From NCBI GenBank assembly GCA_951812805.1, contig CATOSZ010000001.1:310001-374000 (forward strand): 64,000 nucleotides of DNA, written 5' to 3'. This document shows positions 53,681 through 63,967 of the stretch, piece after piece (the stretch's first letter is position 1; the number at the start of each line of letters is the position of its first letter). Origin of the DNA: an uncultured Alphaproteobacteria bacterium. GTDB lineage: Bacteria; Pseudomonadota; Alphaproteobacteria; GCA-2731375. Under the pieces are notes generated by a model. The model was not told the DNA's origin. It saw nothing but the letters and a program-made list of their open reading frames with translations, and did no database searches. The position numbers were made by a program, and so were the translations under genes.

Positions 53681-56600
53681 TCAGGCCGAGGCCTCGTCGA
53701 GCAGGCGGCGTGCGTCCAGCATATCGACATCGCCCGCCTCGGAACCGAATGGCGTCAGCACCGCCTGGAGCAGGTCGTGCGCTTCCCGACGCTCCCCCGC
53801 GGCCAGCAACGCCCGACCGGCGCTGATCGCGGCGCGAAGCTCCAGCCCCCGGGCGCCCTGACGCCGGGCGGTGGCGAGGGCGCCGGTGAACTCGGCCCGG
53901 CCGTCGCCGAGGCCGGCAGCGATCTGCAGCTCACCCGCCAATCTTTGCGATTCCGCTTCGTAGAAGGAAACGTCGGTCGTATTGCCCGCTCCGAAGGCGT
54001 TTGCCAAAACCGCCAAGCCGCGTTCGGGCCTGCCGGCCCAACCCTCCATCTCCGCCAGCAGCGTGAGGATATAAGGCGTGATCTGCCGCGCGCCCGTCGC
54101 CTCGTAGGCGGCATGTGCCCCCGCCAGCACCTCGATGCCCCGCTCCGCTTCTCCCAGCGCGGCGAGGGCCCAGCCGCGCAGAACGCCGGACCAGGCACGC
54201 CAATAGGGAAAATCGTGGCGTTCGGAAATCGTGATCGAGTCCTCCGCTCGCGCCAGCGCCGCGGCGGGATCGCGCCGGCCCTGGTAGACCACGGCGGCGA
54301 GGCCCTGGGCATAGGCCTGGCTGAAGGGGTGGGCATACTCGTCCGCCAGATCGAGGGCGGTTCGTATCGTCTCCTGCGCGTCCACGCCGGCACCGAGAAA
54401 CCAGTGGCACCAGGCGAGAACGGACTGCGCGATGACCGCCGGGTCGGTCCCGTGCACATAGGCCTGGGCATGGTGGCGGGCGGGATCGTAGATTGAGAGG
54501 GAGTGCTGCAAATGTTCCCGCGCGGCCTGAAATTCGCCGACGAAGAAGGAACACATGCCGACGGAGCGGTGGCCGCCGAGCAGCAGCGTCGCGTCGTCGC
54601 GTTCACGGGCGAGCGTCAGTTCCCGGTCCGCCAGGCGGCGCGCCTTCACCACTTCGCCGCGCAGGAAGAGCACGTTGGTCTGTCCGCGCAAGGCCAGCAG
54701 CAGCTGATGCACGTCGCCGAGACCGCCGGCCAGGTCCAGGGCCGCCTCGTAGTTTTGCGCGACCTCCGGTGCGGACCAGCCCTTGACCGAGAGCAGGGAG
54801 GCGCCGAGCGCGATGCGGATGGCGAATTCCATCTCGCGGCGCCGGTCGTCGCTGGCCAGACCCTCGAGGTCGGCGAGGCCCTGTTCCAACAGCGCGATCG
54901 CCTCGAAATGTTCGGAGCGTTCACCGGCCCGTTTGCCGGCGGCGAGCCAGCTCTCGACCGCCTTCTCGGCCCGCCCGGCGAGTGACCAGTGTCGCGCGAC
55001 CAGTTCGGGCGTCGTCGCCGAGAGGTCGGCGAACTCGCGCGAGAGGACCTCGGCGACTTTCTCGTGAGTTTCCTGCCGGCTGCTGCGAAGCTGCGTTTCG
55101 TAGGCCGCGTCCTGGATCAGGGCATGCTTGAAGGTATAGGTCGGCTCGGGCGCATTGTGGCTTTGTAGCAGCAGGCCGGCGACCAGCATGGCCGAGAGGG
55201 CCTGGTCGAGCCGTCCGGCATCCAGGCCGCTGACGGCTTTGATGACGCGGTAGGGAAAGCTGCGGCCGAGCGTGGCGGCCAGTTGCGCCAGCCGTCCCGC
55301 TTCGCCCAAACGGTCGATGCGGGCGACCAGCGAGGCTTGCAGCGAGGCCGGAATCTCCGCGCCGGCGCCGTTGGTTTCCAGGATCGATTTCGTCAGTTCT
55401 TCGACATAGAGGGGGATGCCGTCGGCCCGGGCGACGATTTGGTCGATAACGTCCGCTTCGAGACGGTCGCCGCCGATGGCGTTGACGATGGCGCGACTGT
55501 CCTCGTTCGAAAGCCGGGCGAGGTTCACGGGCGTGACATGGGCCGGACCGATCCAGGGCGGCGTGTATTCGCCGCGATGTGTGATCAGGAAAAAGATCCC
55601 TCGCTGCGCCATGCCTGCCACCAGGCTGCCGACCAGGCCTTCGGTCGTGGGGTCGAGCCAATGTGCGTCCTCCAGCACGACGAACACGGGTCGGTCCTCG
55701 CTCAACCGATAGAGCTGGTCGAGCAGTGCGGCAATGGTTTCGTCTCGTTGTTGTTGGGAGGAGAGCCCGAGGTCGCCGTAACGCGCCTCACCGGGCAGCG
55801 ACAGCAGGGCGGCGAAGAGATTGGTCGTTCTCGTCGCGTGGCCGGGAAAGCGTCGGAGATAGCCCTCCAGCTTGTCGAGCCGCGCCTCCGTGTCGTCTTC
55901 GGCGGCGAAGCCGGCGGCGCGCTCCAACCGCTGGATGACGGGATGGAGGGCGGTGTTCGTGTGATAGGGCGAGCATTGATAGCGCAGGCGAAATTGACCG
56001 GCTTCGCCCAATTCGTCGACGAAGGCCTGGACGAGACGCGACTTGCCGATGCCCGCATCGCCGCCGACCAGCGCCATTTGGCCCCGGCCCGCCTGCGCGA
56101 GACGCCAACGCTCCGCCAGCAGGTCCAGCTTGCCGCGCTGCCCGATCAGGGGGCGTCGCGTCTCGGTCCGGGCCGCCTCGAACCGGCTTTCGGCGTTGCT
56201 GGTGCCGGTGACGCGCCAGGCGGGGACCGGATCGGGAAGCCCCTTCAGTTCATGATGGCCCATCTCGGCGAGATCGAAGGTGGCGCCGACGAGGCGGCGC
56301 GTTTCACCGTCGATGACCAGCTGGTCGGGCAGCGCCAGGCCCTGCAATCGTGCGGCGAGGTTGGGCGTCTCGCCGGTGACGGCGGCGACGTCGCGTCCAC
56401 CGGTGGCGACGATGTCGCCGACGACCACCAACCCCGAGGCGATGCCGACGCGGGCCTGCAGGCGCAGCTCGTCCCCCTCGAAGGTCAGCGCGACGACCCG
56501 GGAGATAGACTCGAGGCCAGCCCGGATCGCCCGTTCCGCCTGGTCTTCGTGCGCCGTCGGCCAGCCGAAATAGGCCAGGACGCCATCGCCGAGGTAGCGG

Positions 56601-56962
56601 GCGATATGGCCGTCGTAGCTCCCGATCGCCCGGCCGACCGCATCCTGATAGCGACGGATGATCTCGCGCATGTCCTCGGGGTCGTAGCGATAGGAAAGCG
56701 CGGTGGAGCCGACCAGATCGCAGAAGAAGACGCTGAGATGACGTCGTTCGGCCGTGGTGCCGCGTTCGGGCGCGATTCCATCCGTCGCTTCCGCGACGGC
56801 TTTGAGGAACCGCCGCCGGTGCCCCAGCGAAAGGCCCAGGTCCTTCAGGTCGTCGTCGCTGAGTTCGGGCAGAAGGTCGAGGTCGACATCGGCCTCGATA
56901 AAGGCCTGGGCATACCGGCCGAGACCTTGATCTTCCAGCCACTGTGCGATGTCGCGAACCAT
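53681..56962 (-). CDS. SAM-domain class III nucleotide cyclase fused to AAA ATPase and TPR
   Basis: A 1093-residue multidomain protein. A SAM domain occupies residues 1-62 (WLEDQGLGRYAQAFIEADVD). The cyclase domain (75-230) has LSVFFCDLVGSTALSYRYD with metal-binding Asp and later RYLGDGVLAYFGWPTAHEDQ. A STAND-type ATPase has Walker A GGDAGIGKSRLVQAF near 298 and Walker B FVVLEDAHWLDPTT. About 430 C-terminal residues form TPR-like helical repeats. The full set resembles actinobacterial and alphaproteobacterial signalling ATPases. Whether the cyclase makes cAMP or cGMP, or is active, cannot be read from sequence. Confidence 0.93.
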   Translation of the reverse strand: MVRDIAQWLEDQGLGRYAQAFIEADVDLDLLPELSDDDLKDLGLSLGHRRRFLKAVAEATDGIAPERGTTAERRHLSVFFCDLVGSTALSYRYDPEDMREIIRRYQDAVGRAIGSYDGHIARYLGDGVLAYFGWPTAHEDQAERAIRAGLESISRVVALTFEGDELRLQARVGIASGLVVVGDIVATGGRDVAAVTGETPNLAARLQGLALPDQLVIDGETRRLVGATFDLAEMGHHELKGLPDPVPAWRVTGTSNAESRFEAARTETRRPLIGQRGKLDLLAERWRLAQAGRGQMALVGGDAGIGKSRLVQAFVDELGEAGQFRLRYQCSPYHTNTALHPVIQRLERAAGFAAEDDTEARLDKLEGYLRRFPGHATRTTNLFAALLSLPGEARYGDLGLSSQQQRDETIAALLDQLYRLSEDRPVFVVLEDAHWLDPTTEGLVGSLVAGMAQRGIFFLITHRGEYTPPWIGPAHVTPVNLARLSNEDSRAIVNAIGGDRLEADVIDQIVARADGIPLYVEELTKSILETNGAGAEIPASLQASLVARIDRLGEAGRLAQLAATLGRSFPYRVIKAVSGLDAGRLDQALSAMLVAGLLLQSHNAPEPTYTFKHALIQDAAYETQLRSSRQETHEKVAEVLSREFADLSATTPELVARHWSLAGRAEKAVESWLAAGKRAGERSEHFEAIALLEQGLADLEGLASDDRRREMEFAIRIALGASLLSVKGWSAPEVAQNYEAALDLAGGLGDVHQLLLALRGQTNVLFLRGEVVKARRLADRELTLARERDDATLLLGGHRSVGMCSFFVGEFQAAREHLQHSLSIYDPARHHAQAYVHGTDPAVIAQSVLAWCHWFLGAGVDAQETIRTALDLADEYAHPFSQAYAQGLAAVVYQGRRDPAAALARAEDSITISERHDFPYWRAWSGVLRGWALAALGEAERGIEVLAGAHAAYEATGARQITPYILTLLAEMEGWAGRPERGLAVLANAFGAGNTTDVSFYEAESQRLAGELQIAAGLGDGRAEFTGALATARRQGARGLELRAAISAGRALLAAGERREAHDLLQAVLTPFGSEAGDVDMLDARRLLDEASA

Positions 56963-57026
56963 ACTCGTCTCGTGCCACGGCCGATGCGGGGGAGCTTACG
57001 GCCTTTGGGTGGAACGATCCACGGGA

Positions 57027-58253
57027 TTAGGCCGGCGGGCGGAGAAAGAGACAGAGGGTGATCGCGACGAGGTTGAGGCCGGCGGCGACCCCGTAGGCCA
57101 GCGCGAAGTCGCCGCTGAGGTTCGCCAGCACACCGGCGCCGGCGGGGCCGAGGACCTGGCCGAGCGCGAAGGTCAGGGTGAGGATGGCGAAGCCGGCCGC
57201 TGCCTTCTCGGCCCCCAGGTAGTCGCCGGCGGCGGCGGCGACGATCGAGGGCAGGCCCCAGGCCGAAAGCCCGAACAGCAGAATCGAAACGTAGAGCCCG
57301 CCGACGCCCGTCCCGGCGGCGACCAGCGCGTAGGCGACGGCCTGGAAGGCGAGCGCGGACAGCATGCCGAGACGGTGACCGAAACGGTCGGAGAGGTTGC
57401 CGAACAGGGTGCCGGAAAAGATGCTGAGGCCGCCGACACCGGCCCACAGCAGCCCGGCCGTCGCCGCCGTGATGCCCAGCTGGTCGACCATGGTGGTGAC
57501 GATGAAGGTCGAGTAGGTCAGCGCCGTCGCGGCGAACAGGGCGTAGATCGCGCCGAGATGGGTGAGGAAGGGCCAGACCCGCGTCGGGCCCGTGCCGGCC
57601 GCGGCCCGGCCGTCCGCACCGATCCGTCCCCGGCCAAAGGGCTCGAGGCCGAGGTCGGCCGGCCGGTCGCGAACGAGAAGCACCGAGAGCAGGCAGAAGA
57701 GGGCGGCGAAGGCGGCGAAGACGAGCCAGAGGATCTGCCAGGCGGCGAAGCCGCCGCCGCCGGGAACCCAGGGCACCAGCAGGCCGGACAGCAGGATCCC
57801 GACACCCGCGCCGGCCGTCGCCACGCCGGCGCCGCGCGCCCGGTGCGAGGGATGAAACCAATGGGAGGGGAGGGCGAGGGCGCCGATAAAGGCGCCGCCG
57901 CTGCCGATACCGGTGAGGAAGTAGGCGGCGGAGAGTGCGAGGTAGTCGCGTTGCGGCGCCATCGCCGCCAGGCTCGCCGCGACCAGCGCAAGGCCGGCGA
58001 TACACAGGCGGCGCGAGCCGAGGCGGGGGGCCAGCCAGGGCATCGCGACGACGACGGCGAGATAGCCGAGAAAGTAGCTAGCGCCGAGGAAGCCCTGCTC
58101 GCGGTAGTCGAGACCGAGGTCGGCGGCCATCGCCGGCAGCACCATGCCGAAGGCGAAACGCGCCAGGCCCACCGCGCCCAGCACCACGAGCATCGCCATG
58201 CCGGCGATGATCCAGGCGTAATGGAGGCCGGTTGAAGGCGGGGCGGTTCGCAT
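57027..58253 (-). CDS. Major facilitator superfamily transporter (YbfB/YjiJ-like)
   Basis: A 408-residue, 12-helix inner-membrane transporter. The N-terminal helix starts YAWIIAGMAMLVVLGAVGLA with FAFGMVLPAMAADLGLDYRE typical of the YbfB/YjiJ group. A loop with NLSDRFGHRLGMLSAL between helices 8 and 9 is the usual MFS repeat. The substrate is unknown; relatives are proposed to move organic acids or aromatic compounds. The long frames on the opposite strand here are shadows caused by high GC. Confidence 0.92.
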   Translation of the reverse strand: MRTAPPSTGLHYAWIIAGMAMLVVLGAVGLARFAFGMVLPAMAADLGLDYREQGFLGASYFLGYLAVVVAMPWLAPRLGSRRLCIAGLALVAASLAAMAPQRDYLALSAAYFLTGIGSGGAFIGALALPSHWFHPSHRARGAGVATAGAGVGILLSGLLVPWVPGGGGFAAWQILWLVFAAFAALFCLLSVLLVRDRPADLGLEPFGRGRIGADGRAAAGTGPTRVWPFLTHLGAIYALFAATALTYSTFIVTTMVDQLGITAATAGLLWAGVGGLSIFSGTLFGNLSDRFGHRLGMLSALAFQAVAYALVAAGTGVGGLYVSILLFGLSAWGLPSIVAAAAGDYLGAEKAAAGFAILTLTFALGQVLGPAGAGVLANLSGDFALAYGVAAGLNLVAITLCLFLRPPA

Positions 58254-58312
58254 CGTGTGGTTTAGCCCGCGCGCGGGCCGGTGGGAACCGCCGAGTTCGG
58301 TTTCGGCCCGGG

Positions 58313-60718
58313 CTAGACGTCGAGGACCCGGCGGACCTCACGGGTGAGGTCGCCCAGCAGAAAGGGTTTCGCGATCAGCCGGACGCCGGGATCGATCTGG
58401 CCGTCCTGGACGATGGCGCCCTCCGCATAGCCGGACATGTAGATGACCGGTACATCGGGCGCGGTCTGCGACAGCGCTTTGGCGACGGCCTTGCCGCCGA
58501 TGCCGCCCGGCAAGGCGACGTCGGTCAGCAATAGGTTGATACCATCGGCGTGCGTGGCAATTTGTTCGAGGGCCGCGGCGCCGGTGCCGGCCTCCAGTAC
58601 CTCATAGCCGAGGGTGGTGAGCGAGACGACGATCAACCGCCTGAGATCGGGCTCGTCCTCGACGACGAGTATGACCTCGCCCGCCGCTTCCCCGGCAGCC
58701 CGGTCCGCTTCGGCCGCCTCGTTCTGTGGGCCCGCTTCTGCCCGGGGGAGATGCAGATGGAAGGTCGTGCCCTCTCCCGGAACGCTTTCCACCTCGATAT
58801 GTCCGCCCGACTGCGTCAGGTAGCCATAGACCATGGAGAGGCCGAGGCCCGTACCCTTGTCCGGCGCCTTGGTGGTGAAGAAGGGATCGAAGATCCGCGC
58901 CAGGACGTCCTCCGACATGCCGGTACCGGTATCGGCGAAGGAGACCGTGACGTAATCTCCGTGCTCGCCGCGGGCTTCGTTGTGTGCGGAGATCGTCAGG
59001 CGCCCGCCGCTCGGCATGGCGTCGCGCGCGTTGTTGGCGAGGTTGAGGAGGGCCTGCTCGAGCTGGCCGCGATCGGCCTCGCAAGGCCAAAGGTCGTCGT
59101 CAATCCGCGTCCGAAGCGCGATCCGCTCGCCGAGGCTGGCGCCCAGCACGTCGCTCAGCTCGGAAATCACCCGGCCGACATGGAGCGAGGTTCCCTGAAG
59201 AGGCTGCCGTCCGGCGAAGGCCAGCAAGCGGCTGGTGATGGAAGCGCCGCGCTGCGCCGCGCGAAGCACCGGATCGATCAGGGCCGTCGCCCCGCTGTCG
59301 GCGCCGATGCGGCGGGCCAGCAGCTCGACGTTGCCCTGGATGATCGCCAGCAGGTTGTTGAAGTCGTGCGCGACCCCGCCGGTGAGCTGGCCGAGCGCCT
59401 CCATCTTCTGCGCCTGTCGTAGACCGGCCTCGGAGCGGCGTAGCTCCGTGATGTCGAAGATGGTGCCGTGTTCGCGGACGACGCGACCCGTCTCGTCCAG
59501 GATCGGCCGCGCCAACTCGCGAACGTGACGGGTATCGCCCGCGGGCGTGGTGATCCGATATTCGAGCTCGATCGCCTCGCCACACCGCAACGCGTGGAAC
59601 GCCGTCTGCACCGCCTCACGGTCGTCTTCGTGGACCAGGGTGAAGTCGTCCTCCAGGGTGGCCGCGCGCGCCATATAGTCGTTTGCACTCAAGCCGTGAA
59701 GTTCGGCGCATTCCTCGGAACAGAACAGGCAGCGATCGGTGATGGCGTCCCAGATCCAATAGCCGAGCCCGGCGATGGCGGCGGCCTGCTGCAATCGCTG
59801 TTCGCCGAGATGTGCCGCCTCCCGTGCCGCTTCGAGGGCGGCCGTCCGCTCCCGCACGCGGCGTTCCAGGTCGACGCTGGCCAGCACCGTCATGGTGACG
59901 TCGGCGCCGATCCCCCGGTAGCCTTGGAACTGTCCCTGGGAATCGAACACCGGATCGCCGGAAATCGCGGCGTGCCCGAGTTCTCCCGAAGCGCGCCGGA
60001 ATGCGAAACGGAAATCACGAAACGGACGGTGGCCCCCGAGGTCGGCTTCGAGCGCTGCACGCCTCTCGCTTCCCGCGCCGCCATCGACCATGCCGATGCG
60101 CGCCATGACGGCGCGCCGTGACAAGCCGACGATGTCTTCGGGTCGGTAGCCGGTGTGTCGGGTGATGGAGGAGGACACATAGGTGAAGCGGTGCGCCGCG
60201 TCGGTTTCCCACAGCCAATCGGAGCCGATCTCCGCGAAGGCGCGGAAGCGGGCTTCGGCCTGGGCGAGGCGGTCGCGGGCGTGGCGCAGCTCTTCCGAGG
60301 CATCTATGGCCGCCACTTCGTCGGTGCTGTCGTCCCGCAGGGAGAGGACATGGGTCAGCATGGCCAGTCGCCCGTCCGCGAGGGGGACGCCGCTGCATCG
60401 ACAGCGCACCGTCGTCGGCACGCCCGCCGGCATCAGCGTCCAGCTCGCCATCACCGTCTCCCCGAGCGCGAAGCGATCCGCATAGTCGCGAAGCCGTGCC
60501 CGGGCCACGTCGGACTTGGCGGTCATGTCCCGCCCGGCCAGCTCCGCCAAGCTGGTCCCGTGCCAGAACGCGAGCCCCGCCGCGTTGGCCCAGACGACGC
60601 GGCTCTCGTCGAGATCGAAAACCCACAACGGATCTTCGATCGAGCTCCATCCCGTTGGATCGAGCCCCAGGACCGCGCTCGGGTCGATGGCATGAGAATC
60701 GTTGTGATGGGACGTCAT
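58313..60718 (-). CDS. PAS-domain hybrid sensor histidine kinase
   Basis: An 801-residue cytosolic hybrid kinase. Three PAS modules lie at about 20-120 ([20 protein letters not shown]), 165-285 ([20 protein letters not shown]) and 315-430 ([20 protein letters not shown]). The phospho-acceptor histidine is in [20 protein letters not shown] (about 448). The ATPase motifs are [17 protein letters not shown] and [22 protein letters not shown]-terminal receiver follows ([18 protein letters not shown], phospho-Asp in [11 protein letters not shown]). The AHDFNN type fits kinases that signal through their own receiver. No response regulator is adjacent. Confidence 0.94.
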   Translation of the reverse strand: MTSHHNDSHAIDPSAVLGLDPTGWSSIEDPLWVFDLDESRVVWANAAGLAFWHGTSLAELAGRDMTAKSDVARARLRDYADRFALGETVMASWTLMPAGVPTTVRCRCSGVPLADGRLAMLTHVLSLRDDSTDEVAAIDASEELRHARDRLAQAEARFRAFAEIGSDWLWETDAAHRFTYVSSSITRHTGYRPEDIVGLSRRAVMARIGMVDGGAGSERRAALEADLGGHRPFRDFRFAFRRASGELGHAAISGDPVFDSQGQFQGYRGIGADVTMTVLASVDLERRVRERTAALEAAREAAHLGEQRLQQAAAIAGLGYWIWDAITDRCLFCSEECAELHGLSANDYMARAATLEDDFTLVHEDDREAVQTAFHALRCGEAIELEYRITTPAGDTRHVRELARPILDETGRVVREHGTIFDITELRRSEAGLRQAQKMEALGQLTGGVAHDFNNLLAIIQGNVELLARRIGADSGATALIDPVLRAAQRGASITSRLLAFAGRQPLQGTSLHVGRVISELSDVLGASLGERIALRTRIDDDLWPCEADRGQLEQALLNLANNARDAMPSGGRLTISAHNEARGEHGDYVTVSFADTGTGMSEDVLARIFDPFFTTKAPDKGTGLGLSMVYGYLTQSGGHIEVESVPGEGTTFHLHLPRAEAGPQNEAAEADRAAGEAAGEVILVVEDEPDLRRLIVVSLTTLGYEVLEAGTGAAALEQIATHADGINLLLTDVALPGGIGGKAVAKALSQTAPDVPVIYMSGYAEGAIVQDGQIDPGVRLIAKPFLLGDLTREVRRVLDV

Positions 60719-60894
60719 GAGAACCGTTTCGAGGGACGAGCCCGAAGGCTCGCACTTGTCACGATGATGTGATGGATTGGATTTTGTTTAGACACCTATG
60801 AGTAAAGCGTCAACGAAAGAAACGCGGCCCGGGCTGGATGTTTTCCGCCGGCATGGTTAGAGAGGGGGACCGCATTCCGTCGGCCGGTGGGGCC

Positions 60895-62127
60895 ATGTCC
60901 GCAGGCAACTATCTGACCTTCGCGCGCGACAATGCGCGCCTGCTCGGCTTCGGCTTCACCATGGCCTTCGCCTCGAGCGTCGGGCAGACCTATTTCATCG
61001 GCGTGTTCGGCCCATCGATCCGGGCCGAGTTCGATCTGACCCATACCTCCTGGAGCGCCATCTACATGGGCGGCACCCTGGCGAGTGCTCTGGTGCTGAC
61101 CTGGACCGGGGCGCAGATCGATCGCTTGCGGCTCGGCGCCTATACGTTTCTCGTGTGCCTGCTGCTCGTCGCGGCGGCGGCCTTTGTGGCGATCGTCCCG
61201 CACGCGGTGTGGCTGGTCCTGGCGATCTTCCTGCTCCGCCAAGCCGGGCAGGGGCTTGCCAGTCACACCAGCACCGTCGCCATGGCGCGCTTCTTCGACG
61301 CCAACCGCGGCAAGGCGGTGGCCGTCGCCTCGCTCGGCTTCGCCGCCGGTCAGAGCGTGCTGCCGCTCATCGTGGTGCTCGCGATCGGCGTTATCGGCTG
61401 GCGGGCGAGCTACGGGGCGGCCGCGGCCATCCTCGCCCTGTTGTTGCCGCCGCTGGTCTGGTGGCTGCTGCGCGGCGCCCGCGTCGATGCGGCAGGCGGT
61501 GGGGATGCGCCCGCCGCCCCGCGGGGAGATGCGCCGGCACCGCGTCGGTCGTGGACCCGGGGCGAGGTCTTGCGCCACCGCGCCTTTCATCTGCTGCTGC
61601 CCGCCGTCGTCGCCCCCTCGATCATTCACACCGCCCTGTTCTTCCGCGCGCTCGAGCTGGCGACGGTGAAGGGGTGGAGTACAGCGTGGTTCACCGGGCA
61701 ATACTGGGTGCATGCCATCGGTACCGTGGCGGCCGCCCTCCTCGCCGGGCCGCTGATCGACCGGCTGACCGCGGCCCGGGTCCTGCCGGGCTTCCTGGCG
61801 CCGATGGTGCTGGGGCTGGGATTGCTCTGGCTGTTCGACGCGGCCTTCTGGGCGCTGCCCTATCTCTGCCTGATGGGGATCACGGTGGGCCTCGGCTACA
61901 CCGTGCTGACCTCGCTGTGGGCCGAGGCTTACGGACCCGGCCACCTGGGCGCGATCCGCGCCTTCGCCGCCGCGCTGTCGTCCTTCTCCTCGGCGCTCGG
62001 GCCGGTGATCATGGGCGCGCTGATGGACGTCGGCGTCTCGGTCGAGACGATCTGCGCCCTCTTCGCCCTGTTCTGTATCGGGGCGACGATCTCGATGCTG
62101 TTCGGCCTGCGCGCGTTGCCGCGTTAG
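60895..62127 (+). CDS. Major facilitator superfamily transporter
   Basis: A 410-residue, 12-helix inner-membrane carrier. It begins MSAGNYLTFARDNARLLGFG then FTMAFASSVGQTYFIGVFGP, with WTGAQIDRLRLGAYTFLVCL between helices 2 and 3. The frame is open from 60838, but the ATG at 60895 fits the expected N-terminus best. The substrate is unknown. Its stop directly abuts that of the convergent amidohydrolase gene, with zero bases between the two stop codons. Confidence 0.9.
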   Translation: MSAGNYLTFARDNARLLGFGFTMAFASSVGQTYFIGVFGPSIRAEFDLTHTSWSAIYMGGTLASALVLTWTGAQIDRLRLGAYTFLVCLLLVAAAAFVAIVPHAVWLVLAIFLLRQAGQGLASHTSTVAMARFFDANRGKAVAVASLGFAAGQSVLPLIVVLAIGVIGWRASYGAAAAILALLLPPLVWWLLRGARVDAAGGGDAPAAPRGDAPAPRRSWTRGEVLRHRAFHLLLPAVVAPSIIHTALFFRALELATVKGWSTAWFTGQYWVHAIGTVAAALLAGPLIDRLTAARVLPGFLAPMVLGLGLLWLFDAAFWALPYLCLMGITVGLGYTVLTSLWAEAYGPGHLGAIRAFAAALSSFSSALGPVIMGALMDVGVSVETICALFALFCIGATISMLFGLRALPR

Positions 62128-63816
62128 CTAAGCGGCGAACTCGCGCAGGACCTGGCCGGGGCCGTTGCCGGCGGCGACATAGTCCGTGCCGTCGAAGACC
62201 TCGGTGCCGTTGACCCAGACGCCGTGCACGCCGGTCGGCTGGCGGATGGTGCGCGGGCCGCCGCCCGGCAGGTCCGAGATCCGGCTCGGCTGGCTGACGC
62301 CCACGGTCGCGGGATCGAACAGCAGCATGTCGGCACACGAGCCCGGCACCAGGCGACCGCGGTTCGCTATGCCGTAGAGGTCGGCGGGGTGGCTGGTCAG
62401 GCGGCGCACGCCCTCCGCCATCGTGAAGTGGCCGAGTTCGCGCACCCAATGGGCCAGGAAGTGCAGGCCGAAGCCGGCATCGCACATGTAGATCAGGTGC
62501 GCGCCTGCGTCGGACAGGCTGATGACGCCCGACTCGTGCTTCAATAACCGGCCGACGCCCTCATCCCCGACGTTCAGGAACTTGCCGAGGAAATAGGTCC
62601 CGAGATCCTCTTCCAGCGCCAGATCCAGCATGGTGTCGAGGGGGTCGGTGCCGCGTTTCGCCGCCAGCTCGGCGATCGTCATGTTTTGCAGCGGCTCATT
62701 TTCCGCTTTGGCGACGGCGGCGATGAAGACCTGGTCCCAGTTGCCCTTGAAGATCGTGCCGACCACCGGGTTCTCCAGGTCCTTGCGGAAGCGGGCGCGG
62801 AACTCGGGGTCGCGGTAGACCGGCAGCAACTCGTCCGGACCATAGGCCTTGATCGCCGAGAACGTCGCGTGGCTGTGGAAGGGATAGGCGTTCGCCATGG
62901 TGAAGTCGAAGCTGAGCGGCTGGCAGGGGATCTGGATGTAAAACGGGTTGCCGCGTGTGCGGGCTTCGGCGCAGGCCTCGAACCATTGGATCGAGCGGTC
63001 CGGTTCGCTGGCGCTGTACATGGCGGCGCCGGTGGTGAGGAACATCGGCCGGCCGTTTCGCGCCACGATCGGCTCCAGCGCCTCGACCGTGCCGCGCCCG
63101 CCGGCGGCGATCTGGCAGATGCCGCGGCCCGCGGCGCCCAGGGAATCGGCGAGGCGGCCGAACTCCTCCACACTAGCGATGGTGGACGGCATGGGGATGC
63201 CGCCATAGCCCGAATGGTTGATCGAGAAGGAGGAGGCGAAGCCGACCGCGCCGTCCGCGAGGGCCCGGTCGATCAGGCCTCGCATCTCCGCCATTTCATC
63301 CTCGCTCGGTGTTTCACGGGTCCAGGCCTCGTCGCGCATGACGGCGGTGCGCACGGCGGAATGCCCGGCCAGCACGGCGAGGTTGGGTGCCGGCTTCAGG
63401 GCCGCCAGCACGTCGAGATACTCGGCGAAGGTCTCGAAGCGCCAGTTGGTGCCGACGCGGAGCGCATCGAGATCCATCCCCTCGACGACGGAAAGGTTGC
63501 GCAGGATGGTATCGCGAATGTCGGGCGGGCTCGGCACGATGCCGAAGCCGCAGTTGCCCATGACGCAGGTCGTCACACCGAGGGAGGGGGAGGGCGAGCA
63601 GGTCGGATCCCAGGTCACCTGGGCGTCGTAGTGGGTGTGCAGGTCGACGATGCCCGGCATCAAGGTCAGGCCGCCGGCATCGACCTCGCGCCGTGCTTCG
63701 GGCGCCTCTCGGCCGATCCCCGCGACCTTGCCATCCTGGATCCAGAGGTTGCCATGGACCGGCGCCGAGCCCAGTCCGTCGTGAATCTCGGCGTTGCGAA
63801 TGATCAGGTCGTACAT
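62128..63816 (-). CDS. N-acyl-D-amino-acid deacylase-like amidohydrolase
   Basis: A 562-residue amidohydrolase-superfamily enzyme. The metal-binding His-x-His is in GIVDLHTHYDAQVTWDPTCS (about 59-61). Further residues lie in GVTTCVMGNCGFGIVPSPPD (metal cysteine region of D-aminoacylases), VLAGHSAVRTAVM and SLSDAGAHLIYMCDAG. The C-terminal strand GVWVNGTEVFDG is the usual beta-sandwich return. It probably hydrolyses N-acyl-D-amino acids or similar amides in the cytosol, using zinc. The exact substrate is unknown. Confidence 0.92.
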   Translation of the reverse strand: MYDLIIRNAEIHDGLGSAPVHGNLWIQDGKVAGIGREAPEARREVDAGGLTLMPGIVDLHTHYDAQVTWDPTCSPSPSLGVTTCVMGNCGFGIVPSPPDIRDTILRNLSVVEGMDLDALRVGTNWRFETFAEYLDVLAALKPAPNLAVLAGHSAVRTAVMRDEAWTRETPSEDEMAEMRGLIDRALADGAVGFASSFSINHSGYGGIPMPSTIASVEEFGRLADSLGAAGRGICQIAAGGRGTVEALEPIVARNGRPMFLTTGAAMYSASEPDRSIQWFEACAEARTRGNPFYIQIPCQPLSFDFTMANAYPFHSHATFSAIKAYGPDELLPVYRDPEFRARFRKDLENPVVGTIFKGNWDQVFIAAVAKAENEPLQNMTIAELAAKRGTDPLDTMLDLALEEDLGTYFLGKFLNVGDEGVGRLLKHESGVISLSDAGAHLIYMCDAGFGLHFLAHWVRELGHFTMAEGVRRLTSHPADLYGIANRGRLVPGSCADMLLFDPATVGVSQPSRISDLPGGGPRTIRQPTGVHGVWVNGTEVFDGTDYVAAGNGPGQVLREFAA

Positions 63817-63967
63817 CGGGGAGCCTCCGGGCCGTGTCGTCGATCGGGAGCACCGATGGTAGTCCGCGGCCCGTCACCTGTCGATGTGGTGTCGCCGCTT
63901 AAGCCTTCCCTAACCATGTGTCGCCAACATGGCGCCGGCGGCGGGCGCGACAGGAGGAGCGATAGCA

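Noticed and set aside
55283-57061. A 592-codon plus-strand frame opposite the cyclase/ATPase gene
   Set aside because: It is a shadow of the 1093-residue protein and shows no known motifs.
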